Source: G963667675 sp965249215 (GTDB taxonomy: Bacteria; Chloroflexota; Dehalococcoidia; Lucifugimonadales; UBA3495). From it: a DNA stretch of 64,000 bases. Under the pieces are notes generated by a model. That model searched no databases. It was not told the DNA's origin and was given only the letters and a program-made list of their open reading frames with translations. Made by a program: the position numbers and the translations under genes. Shown here piece after piece: positions 57,782 to 64,000 of the stretch. Positions within the stretch are counted from its first letter, which is position 1. Each line of letters begins with the position of its first letter. The stretch covers positions 248,001 through 312,000 of the forward strand of contig CBDFLN010000001.1 of assembly GCA_965249215.1 (NCBI GenBank). Reading direction: 5' to 3'.

Positions 57782-58858
57782 TTGGAATTCCTCTTAGTGG
57801 GTCTCAACCATCGTACTTCCCCCTTGGAAGTACGGGAACAGTTGTCGCTGACCAAGGCCCAATTGCCCCAAGCGCTGCAAGCCATGGCAGACTACGGCGT
57901 CCCGGGTGTTATCCTCTGCACCTGCAACCGTTCTGAGTTCTACGCAATGGAACCCGGGGATGGGACCGCCTCCCCCATTGGGCGGCAGTCCAGCGAGGAG
58001 CGCATCAAGCAGTTCCTGGCCGACCGCTTCAACGTATCCCCTCCGGGCCTCGACCAGTTCCTGTACGTATATCGCGGCCGGCAGTGCGTCAACCACCTCT
58101 TCCGCGTCGCATCCAGCCTGGACTCGATGATCTTGGGAGAAGGCCAGATCATCGGCCAGGTCAGAGAGTCCTTCGAAGCCGCCGGTCAATCGGGTACTTT
58201 GCCGGTGCCCGTTTCACACCTGTTCCAATGGGCTCTCCGGGTGGGTCGCAAGGTACGCCGGGAAACGGGCATCGGACGAAACGCGCTGTCGGTCAGCCGG
58301 GCCTGCGTCGAACTTGCCAAGAGGGCCCTGGGCGGCCTGCAGGACCGCAGGGTCATGGTTGTCGGCGCTGGTGACGCCGGCGAGCTTACAGGACGGGCCC
58401 TCGCCCGGGCCGGCGTCCGGGACATCACCGTTACCAACCGCACGTATCACCGTGCCCAGGAATTGGCGCAACGCCTGGCGGCCCAGGCTGTACCCTTGAA
58501 GGAGTTGCACCGGGCTCTGGAATCGACCGACATCGTAATCGGTTGCACCGACGCCCCGGAGTATATCCTGCGAGAACGAGACGTCCGCATGTCAATGGCG
58601 GCCAGGGAACAGCGGCCCCTGTTTCTCCTGGACATCGCCGTGCCCAGGGACATTGACCCGGCCGTCGCCGGCATCGAGAACGTCCATCTCTATAACGTAG
58701 ACGACCTCCACGCCTTCTCCAACGTCGACAGCCAAGAGAATGCCCGGGAAGCCCGTTTGGCGGAAGAGCTTGTCGTCCAGGAGACCAACCGTTTTCTGCG
58801 ATGGTGGCGCGACCTGGAGGCATTGCCCTCCACCGTCACCCCGCGCAATAACGGCTGA
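57782..58858 (+). CDS. hemA: Glutamyl-tRNA reductase, C-terminally short
   Basis: First dedicated step of heme/tetrapyrrole synthesis by the C5 route, 358 aa. It starts LVGLNHRTSPLEVREQLS and has the catalytic Cys48 in CTCNRSEFY. The tRNA contact region is in FRVASSLDSMILGEGQIIGQV, and the NADPH domain carries VMVVGAGDAGELTGRALA. GluTR normally ends near residue 420-450 with a long helical dimerisation domain. Here only its beginning remains (ETNRFLRWWRDLEAL), followed by a stop after PSTVTPRNNG. TTG start at 57782 with AGGTGA 7 bases upstream. No other hem gene is adjacent; lipA follows convergently. Confidence 0.9.
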   Translation: MEFLLVGLNHRTSPLEVREQLSLTKAQLPQALQAMADYGVPGVILCTCNRSEFYAMEPGDGTASPIGRQSSEERIKQFLADRFNVSPPGLDQFLYVYRGRQCVNHLFRVASSLDSMILGEGQIIGQVRESFEAAGQSGTLPVPVSHLFQWALRVGRKVRRETGIGRNALSVSRACVELAKRALGGLQDRRVMVVGAGDAGELTGRALARAGVRDITVTNRTYHRAQELAQRLAAQAVPLKELHRALESTDIVIGCTDAPEYILRERDVRMSMAAREQRPLFLLDIAVPRDIDPAVAGIENVHLYNVDDLHAFSNVDSQENAREARLAEELVVQETNRFLRWWRDLEALPSTVTPRNNG

Positions 58859-58898
58859 GCAGCCACGGATACCGCCCCGGACACAACGGCTTGAAAGG

Positions 58899-59804
58899 CT
58901 AGCTGCCCTCGCCTGCACCCGCCAGGGCCGCGGCGTGCTGTTGATCGGCGTGATAGGAGCTGCGGACCAGCGGCCCCGATGCGACGTGCTTGAAGCCCAT
59001 CGCTCTGCCGGCCTCTGCCAACGCTGCAAATTCGTCCGGGTGATAAAAGCGGTCGATACTAAGGTGCTTGGCCGAAGGGCGCAGGTATTGGCCTATGGTA
59101 AGCAGGTCGCAGTCCACCCGGCGCAGGTCCTCCATGGTCTCCAAGACCTCTTGGGTGGTCTCCCCCATGCCAACGATTATCCCGGACTTGGTCACCATAC
59201 TGGGGTCAAATTCCTTGGCCTCAGCCAGCAGCTCCAACGACCGTTCATAGTCGCCTTTGGGCCTGACCTTGGGGAAAATACGCCGGGCCGCCTCGATGTT
59301 GTGGTTGAGCACCTCCGGCCGCGCGCCGATGACCTTCTTCAGGGCCAGCCAAGACCCGGCGAAGTCTGGAATCAATACCTCCACCTTGCATCCCGGCGCC
59401 TGTTCCCGGATTTTCCTGATGCATGATGCGAAGATGAACGCTCCTCCGTCGGCCAAGTCGTCGCGGTTGACCGAGGTGATTACGCAATAGTCCAGCCCCA
59501 TTAGCCGCACCGTCTCTGCCAGGCGGCCAGGCTCCTGTATGTCGATGCCCGTCGGCCGCCCGGTGGTGACTGCGCAATAGTGACAGCGGCGGGTGCAGAT
59601 GTCACCCAGGATCATGAACGTAGCGGACCCCGCTCCCCAACATTCGCCGATGTTGGGGCAATGGGCTTCCTCGCACACCGTGTGCAGCCGGGCCCCTCGC
59701 ATTACCTGCTTGAGCTCGAGGTAGCGGGGATTTCCGGGGGCCGGGGCCTTGAGCCACTGGGGCAGCCTGGGCCTCAAGGCAGGCTGAGGTGAAACTTCAA
59801 CCAT
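58899..59804 (-). CDS. lipA: Lipoyl synthase
   Basis: Radical SAM enzyme that inserts two sulfurs into octanoyl groups of lipoyl-dependent proteins, 301 aa. The auxiliary cluster Cys are in CEEAHCPNIGECWG; the radical SAM cluster is CTRRCHYC; the conserved C-terminal RSSYHA supplies the Ser ligand. Length is typical. ATG at 59804. It is convergent with hemA and 81 bases downstream of gmk on the same strand. lipB and the lipoyl-dependent complexes are not in the window. Confidence 0.95.
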   Translation of the reverse strand: MVEVSPQPALRPRLPQWLKAPAPGNPRYLELKQVMRGARLHTVCEEAHCPNIGECWGAGSATFMILGDICTRRCHYCAVTTGRPTGIDIQEPGRLAETVRLMGLDYCVITSVNRDDLADGGAFIFASCIRKIREQAPGCKVEVLIPDFAGSWLALKKVIGARPEVLNHNIEAARRIFPKVRPKGDYERSLELLAEAKEFDPSMVTKSGIIVGMGETTQEVLETMEDLRRVDCDLLTIGQYLRPSAKHLSIDRFYHPDEFAALAEAGRAMGFKHVASGPLVRSSYHADQQHAAALAGAGEGS

Positions 59805-59885
59805 ACCTTCACCTGCGCCAACAGGTTATCCGGTTCCCCGGCTGTGGGCGCGTAAACCTTATCGGGGGCCGGTCCAGTTCCGACA

Positions 59886-60506
59886 TCACGTCAACTGGAC
59901 CCTGCGGGGGACGACCCTGCGTTTCTCCGCGGTGATGATGGCGTCGATGACCTCAATTGTTCGGTCCAGGCGGCCGTCGCGGTTGACGACGCAATAATCG
60001 AATTCGTCTAAACGGTCCATCTCCCGACGGGCCTCCTCCAACCGCACCTCAGTATCCGAAGGGTTGCCGCCCATACGCCGGGACAGGCGCAGCCTCAAGT
60101 CTTCCAGCGACTCGGGGACCATGAACACGGACACCGCCTGCGGTGCTACTTTCCGCACCGTCTCGGCGCCTTGCACGTCTATTTTTAGTATCACGTCTTG
60201 TCCGGCCGCCAACCCGTCCTGCACCTGGCTGCGGGGCACTCCGTACCACCTGCCGTACACCTGGGCGCACTCGAGAAATTGCTCTTTGTCCTTCATGTCC
60301 AAGAAAGTATCCTCGTCCATGAATATGTAGTCCACGCCGTCTTGCTCTACAGGTCTTTGTGGACGCGTAGTTGCAGTAACGACGAAGCGCCAGGGGCGGT
60401 CCAACTGCCTAAGCTTTGTCAGGGCCGCGTCCTTGCCCACGCCGGAAGGCCCTGAGAGCACCACCAGCAACGGCGGGGCCGGGTTGAATTCACAGTCAGG
60501 TTTCAC
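59886..60506 (-). CDS. gmk: Guanylate kinase
   Basis: ATP-dependent kinase converting GMP to GDP, 206 aa. P-loop GPSGVGKD is near the N-terminus, then VTATTRPQRPVEQDGVDYIFM (GMP-binding region), KIDVQGAETVRKVAP and the C-terminal DEFDYCVVNRD. I chose the GTG at 60506, which overlaps the aroA stop (GTGA), over an upstream TTG at 60545. The protein then starts with a short Pro-rich leader before the P-loop. It is read with aroA and tyrA as one minus-strand group; gmk is translationally coupled to aroA. Confidence 0.9.
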   Translation of the reverse strand: MKPDCEFNPAPPLLVVLSGPSGVGKDAALTKLRQLDRPWRFVVTATTRPQRPVEQDGVDYIFMDEDTFLDMKDKEQFLECAQVYGRWYGVPRSQVQDGLAAGQDVILKIDVQGAETVRKVAPQAVSVFMVPESLEDLRLRLSRRMGGNPSDTEVRLEEARREMDRLDEFDYCVVNRDGRLDRTIEVIDAIITAEKRRVVPRRVQLT

Positions 60507-61825
60507 GTCCTGCCGGCCTGGCTCTCCGCCAGTTCCGCGCCGCAAAGTTGGTCCAGGTGTTGCCAGAACTCAGGATAAGACACCGCCGCGGCGTCCGCCC
60601 CGCAGACATTAGTCTCTCCCGTGGCCAGTAACCCGGCCACGGCCAATGCCATAGCCAACCGGTGATCGCCGTAGCTCTGGCAGTCCGCGCCCTGCAAGCC
60701 GCCCGTACCCTGGATCACCATGCCGTCCTCCCGGGCTTCGATGCCGGCGCCAAGGCGTTTGAGTTCACGCACCGTCGTCTCTATGCGGTCCGACTCCTTG
60801 ACCCGCAGTTCTCCAGCGTCGCGTATCACTGTTACGCCCTCGGCGAAGCAAGCGGCCACCGCCAACACCGGCAACTCGTCGATGATGCTGGGTATTGTCT
60901 CCCCTCCTATTTCAATGCCCCTCAGGTGCCCGGACTGCACGGTTAAGTCGGCCGCCGGCTCTCCGCCTGCGCTGCGTTGTTCCGTTATCTGCAAGTTCGG
61001 CCCTGCGCCCATGTCTTGCAGGGCTTGAATGATGCCGGTGCGGCCGGGATTGAGCCCCACGTTGCGCAACGTGACGCGGGCATTGGGGTGGCACAGCCCG
61101 GCCACTATCCAGAAAGCGGCGCAGCTCACGTCCCCGGGGACGGCAATGTCCACCGCCTGCAACGGCCCGGGCCGCAGCGTCAGCGTCAGCCCGTCGGCTT
61201 GCACCGGGGCCCCCATGGCCGAGAGCATTCGCTCCGTGTGGTCCCTTGATTTGGCCTGCTGGTGCAAAACGGTCTCGCCGTCGGCCGATAACCCCGCCAA
61301 CAAAATGCTCGACTTGACCTGGGCGCTGGCCACGGGCATCACATACTCTATGCCCCTAAGCCCGCCCCCGCTTATGGCAAGGGGCGCCAGCGTATCGCCC
61401 TTTCGGCCCATTATCCGGGCGCCCATCTCCTTAAGGGGTTGCACCACTCTCCCCATGGGCCTGCTCTTGAGGGAAGCGTCGCCGGTCAGCACCGAAGTGA
61501 AGGGCTGGGCGGCCAGCAACCCGGCCAGGAGCCTCATAGAGGTGCCGCTGTTGCCGGCGTCCAATATGTCCCCGGGTTCCTGCAGGCCGTCCGCCGCGCC
61601 GTATACCACCGCAGAGCCAGGTCCAATGCCTGGCTCGATGCGGGCCCCCACCGCCTTCAGGCAGCCCATGGTGGAACGCACGTCTTCCCCTTCGGAAAGA
61701 CTGGTGATGTTTGCTTTGCCCTGCGCTATGGAGTTCAGCAGCAGCGCGCGATGGGAGATGGACTTGTCTCCCGGCGGGGAGATGGATCCGCCAAGAAACC
61801 TCGGACTTCTGACCGTCTTGCGCAT
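60503..61825 (-). CDS. aroA: 3-phosphoshikimate 1-carboxyvinyltransferase (EPSP synthase)
   Basis: Sixth step of the shikimate pathway, 440 aa. The PEP/shikimate-binding loop is PGDKSISHRALLL (about residues 18-30). Further family blocks are LDAGNSGTSMRLLAGLLA, then IIDELPVLAVAACFAEG and KESDRIETT. ATG at 61825; tyrA stops 27 bases before it. Its 3' end overlaps gmk by 4 bases. aroA and tyrA together feed tyrosine; other aro genes are not here. Length normal for the class II-like bacterial enzymes; herbicide sensitivity cannot be read from this. Confidence 0.94.
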   Translation of the reverse strand: MRKTVRSPRFLGGSISPPGDKSISHRALLLNSIAQGKANITSLSEGEDVRSTMGCLKAVGARIEPGIGPGSAVVYGAADGLQEPGDILDAGNSGTSMRLLAGLLAAQPFTSVLTGDASLKSRPMGRVVQPLKEMGARIMGRKGDTLAPLAISGGGLRGIEYVMPVASAQVKSSILLAGLSADGETVLHQQAKSRDHTERMLSAMGAPVQADGLTLTLRPGPLQAVDIAVPGDVSCAAFWIVAGLCHPNARVTLRNVGLNPGRTGIIQALQDMGAGPNLQITEQRSAGGEPAADLTVQSGHLRGIEIGGETIPSIIDELPVLAVAACFAEGVTVIRDAGELRVKESDRIETTVRELKRLGAGIEAREDGMVIQGTGGLQGADCQSYGDHRLAMALAVAGLLATGETNVCGADAAAVSYPEFWQHLDQLCGAELAESQAGRT

Positions 61826-61852
61826 TTTGCGACTACTCTGTCACGGACGCTG

Positions 61853-62875
61853 CTACTTCTCTCCGCGGGTCCTGCCCCCCCGGAATACCCTCTTCTGGGC
61901 CTCCATTAACTTCGTCCCAAGAAGCATCCGTCCCAAGTTCTCGGTAAAGGAAGGAATCTCCGGCGCAACAGGCTGGGTTCGGGCCGATGGATTGACCGCC
62001 CCAGCCAGCCACAATGCCCTGGCGTCAGAGGCCTCCTGGAACACCTGGCGAATGGCCTCGCTGTCGGGGCCGCTTTTATCTCCCTCCTCGTTTGCAAGGA
62101 GCTTGCGCATCTCGTAAAGCTCGCGGATGAAAGAATCGACCCAAGCCAGGATGTCCTCTGGATTGGTAACGCAAATGTCCCGGTGCATCACCGGGTCACC
62201 GGATGCCAGGCGGCTCAGGTCTCTGTATCCGGTGGAAGCTAGTTGCGCCATGTCTCCCCAGTTGGCGCTCTTGGACGTGCAGCCCACCAGCGCTACCGAT
62301 AGCATAAACGGCAGGTGGCTGACGGCCGCTACGTAGCTGTCGTGCTCCTCCGCCCCGATGAAATAAGGGACGGCGCCCAGGGCTTCCGCCAGGGCTATTA
62401 CCTCTGAGACCGCTTGCTTGCTCGCCCTGGCGCTGGGTATGATGCAGTAAGCCTTGCCCCGAAACATCCCCCCATCCGCGGCGCCGGGGCCGGAAGACTC
62501 CTTGCCGGCCATCGGGTGCCCGCCCACAAAGTCCACGCTCTTGGGCAGAATCTCCTCGCCCCATTCCAGCACCACCCTTTTGGAGCTACCCACGTCGGTA
62601 ACTATGCAGCCTTCCTGTAGATGCGGCGCTATGGTCTCCAGCACGTCCCGCATGGCCATGACCGGCGTGGCCAGGACCACGATATCCGCATCGCGGACTG
62701 CCGCCGTAAACGCAACTTCCATCCGATCAAAGGCGTTGCGCTTCTGTGCCCCGTCCCGGGACCTGCGCTCGAGGTCTGTGCCCACCAGTTCGAGGTTTTG
62801 GACCCTGGCTTGCTTCAACCCCAGCGCCATCGAAGTGCCGATTAGGCCGGTGCCCACTATGGCAATCTTGGGCAT
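61853..62875 (-). CDS. tyrA: Prephenate dehydrogenase
   Basis: NAD-dependent oxidative decarboxylation of prephenate to hydroxyphenylpyruvate (tyrosine route), 340 aa. The Rossmann loop is AIVGTGLIGTSMALGL (residues 4-19); DVGSSKR, then GGHPMAGKESSGPGAADGG and DSYVAAVSHLPFMLS are family blocks. GGAGG stands 5 bases before the ATG at 62875; the frame is open to 63055 but without homology. The C-terminus carries about 70 non-conserved residues (from EEGDKSGPDSEA). Downstream of it is aroA. It lies across a 405-base gap from the PhnD-like gene. Confidence 0.92.
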   Translation of the reverse strand: MPKIAIVGTGLIGTSMALGLKQARVQNLELVGTDLERRSRDGAQKRNAFDRMEVAFTAAVRDADIVVLATPVMAMRDVLETIAPHLQEGCIVTDVGSSKRVVLEWGEEILPKSVDFVGGHPMAGKESSGPGAADGGMFRGKAYCIIPSARASKQAVSEVIALAEALGAVPYFIGAEEHDSYVAAVSHLPFMLSVALVGCTSKSANWGDMAQLASTGYRDLSRLASGDPVMHRDICVTNPEDILAWVDSFIRELYEMRKLLANEEGDKSGPDSEAIRQVFQEASDARALWLAGAVNPSARTQPVAPEIPSFTENLGRMLLGTKLMEAQKRVFRGGRTRGEK

Positions 62876-63008
62876 TGACTCCTCCGTGAGTGAGCCGCGG
62901 GCCGTCGCCCGGCAATGCAGACCTGGGCTGGGCGGCGGTGCGTCAGTGTATCTTACACTATCGGTGCTGGGGCCGAAACCTCGCCTGCAGGCCCTTGAGC
63001 AGTTCGCG

Positions 63009-63037
63009 TTGACATTGCCGGAACCGCATAATAGAAT
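63009..63037 (+). promoter_or_regulatory. Sigma-70-like promoter in the 405-base divergent gap 62876-63280
   Basis: TTGACA, 17-base spacer, TAGAAT. It points toward the PhnD-like gene. The predicted start (about 63044) is next to an ATG at 63045 that opens a 17-codon frame. The rest of the leader to 63280 shows no riboswitch I can recognise. Confidence 0.6.
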
Positions 63038-63044
63038 CTCCTCC

Positions 63045-63098
63045 ATGTCCTCCACCCCCCTTCGTGAACTTCTTCAGCGCGGCGCCGGCTTCGTTTGA
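63045..63098 (+). CDS. Possible leaderless 17-residue peptide
   Basis: ATG at the predicted transcript start; reads MSSTPLRELLQRGAGFV, then TGA. The start resembles the beginning of GcvT-type proteins (TPLRELxxxxGAxFV), but the following bases do not continue that family in any frame. It could be a leader peptide, a gene remnant or chance. Confidence 0.25.
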   Translation: MSSTPLRELLQRGAGFV

Positions 63099-63280
63099 GC
63101 CTCAATCTGTGGGACTTGGAGAGGCCGGCAGTCCCAACAGTCGCTTACTTCTTAAACCCCCGTACTACCCCCGCGGCGTGACTCCTGTCCTCCTTTCCTG
63201 CATGTTTGCCATTGGACAGACGCGGCTGTCGTCTGCCCATCCCCGGAATTCTCTTGGCAAAATTTGGCGGAGGTCCAACT

Positions 63281-64000
63281 ATGGCCATCAAGGCGTCAAT
63301 GGTGCGCCTGTTGCTTTTCGGTTGCACTGTTCTGCTGCTGGTTTTAGTGGCCTGCGGCGGGAGCGACGGCCCTCCTACGCTCAAAGTGAGCGGCATACCT
63401 GACCAAGACGCCACCCGCCTGGCCCGCCGCTACGGCGGGTTCTCCGACTACCTGTCCCAGCAGTTGGGAGTGCCGGTCCAATACGTTCCCAGCATCGACT
63501 ACGCCGCGGTGGTTACCGCCTTCGCCCAGAACGACCTCCAGCTTGCCTTCTTCGGAGCCCTGACTGGGGTCCAGGCCCGGCTCCAAAACCCCGACGCCCA
63601 GGCTATCGCCCAGCGGGAGGAAGACGCCAACTTCCACTCCAAGCTCATCGTCAGGGCGGGACTGCCCATCTACTCGCTGGATGACTTGAAGGCCCAGGCC
63701 GGGGACCGGACCATCACCTTCGGCAGCGAAAGCTCCACTTCCGGGCACTTGATGCCCCGATATTCCCTGCTGCAAGCCGGAATCGATCCTGAGGACGATT
63801 TCGCCTCGGCGCCCAGCTTCTCCGGGTCCCACGACCTCACCTGGCAATTGGTGGCCAGCGGCGCTTTCGACGTGGGGGCATTGAGCGAGGCTGTGTGGGA
63901 CCGGGCCGTGCGCGAAGGCCGGGTTGACCCGGCCGAGGCCAGGGAGTTCTACACCACGCCCGCCTATTTCAACTACAACTGGACAGTACAAGGGGGATTG
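63281..64000 (+). CDS. PhnD-like phosphate/phosphite/phosphonate-binding lipoprotein, partial at window edge
   Basis: At least 240 aa of a periplasmic (extracytoplasmic) solute-binding lipoprotein. The lipobox LVAC places the acylated Cys at residue 25. The binding-protein domain includes DYLSQQLGVPVQYVPSIDYAAVV, ALTGVQARLQNPDAQAIAQ, and ITFGSESSTSGHLMPRY, the Ser-rich ligand loop of the PhnD/PtxB family. GGAGG stands 7 bases before the ATG at 63281. The gene runs off the right edge, so ABC permease and ATPase genes, expected next, are not seen. Likely ligand phosphonate, phosphite or phosphate; not decidable. Confidence 0.85.
   Translation, partial: MAIKASMVRLLLFGCTVLLLVLVACGGSDGPPTLKVSGIPDQDATRLARRYGGFSDYLSQQLGVPVQYVPSIDYAAVVTAFAQNDLQLAFFGALTGVQARLQNPDAQAIAQREEDANFHSKLIVRAGLPIYSLDDLKAQAGDRTITFGSESSTSGHLMPRYSLLQAGIDPEDDFASAPSFSGSHDLTWQLVASGAFDVGALSEAVWDRAVREGRVDPAEAREFYTTPAYFNYNWTVQGGL

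Noticed and set aside
1..64000. CRISPR array, prophage, rRNA operon or integrative element
   Set aside because: I saw no regularly spaced repeats, phage structural genes, integrase or rRNA sequence.

Overview
The window is a high-GC bacterial chromosome segment. Its gene content suggests a Chloroflexota member, perhaps Dehalococcoidia or a SAR202-like lineage. The pointers are paired F420-type luciferase-like oxidoreductases, a DUF5679-type mini zinc ribbon, a DUF1800/DUF1501 pair, Rdx selenoproteins and a remnant of an archaeal-type PEP carboxylase. This is inference from protein families; no rRNA or other phylogenetic marker search was possible.

Layout. 1-3.1 kb: a Rieske-domain gene cut in two by an IS1182-type element, whose removal with one CTAG copy restores the frame. 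3.2-7.5 kb (minus): two tandem luciferase-like oxidoreductases and a lone molybdopterin-binding xanthine dehydrogenase-family subunit. 7.6-14.0 kb (plus): a housekeeping run of ybeY, dnaX, ybaB, recR, recO, biotin carboxylase and a biotin carrier. 14-19.8 kb (minus): aldo/keto reductase, tRNA-Glu, argC, an endonuclease III homologue, a PAC2 protein, a class IV aminotransferase and a zinc ribbon. 20-24.6 kb: a phosphatase, a collapsed cobQ pseudogene, the first Rdx selenoprotein (in-frame UGA), a conserved unknown, two tandem CoA-transferase alpha genes and a broken PEP carboxylase. 24.6-29.3 kb (plus): DUF1800, DUF1501, an NHL propeller and an MqnA-like protein. 29.3-38.5 kb: metabolic and transport genes (alcohol dehydrogenase, CopA, SDR, YkgJ, CocE hydrolase, DRTGG protein, pentapeptide repeat protein). 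38.6-38.9 kb (minus): the second Rdx selenoprotein. 39.1-44.5 kb (plus): an unknown gene, recF, purL and a glycosyltransferase.

44.5-51.2 kb looks accessory. It holds a small Cys-rich protein, a protein made of two tandem winged-helix-like units, a HigA antitoxin beside a wrecked HigB toxin, a glycoside hydrolase followed by the tail of a lost paralogue, REP-like repeats, an NYN-LOTUS protein and an IS1380-family element with exact ends and a CTAAA target duplication.

51.3-64 kb returns to core functions: a membrane protein pair, tRNA-Gln, ruvX, an unusually long alaS with a roughly 117-residue insertion, a SWIM-finger protein, a C-terminally shortened hemA, then lipA, gmk, aroA and tyrA (minus). 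The right edge cuts a PhnD-like lipoprotein.

The most notable observation is the pair of Rdx selenoproteins. Each has a CxxU motif encoded by UGA, and each has a similar hairpin with loop core CGTGGTT at the same distance after the UGA. Conventional gene calling would truncate both. The window also shows active gene decay (cobQ, PEP carboxylase, higB, the Rieske gene and the glycoside hydrolase paralogue).
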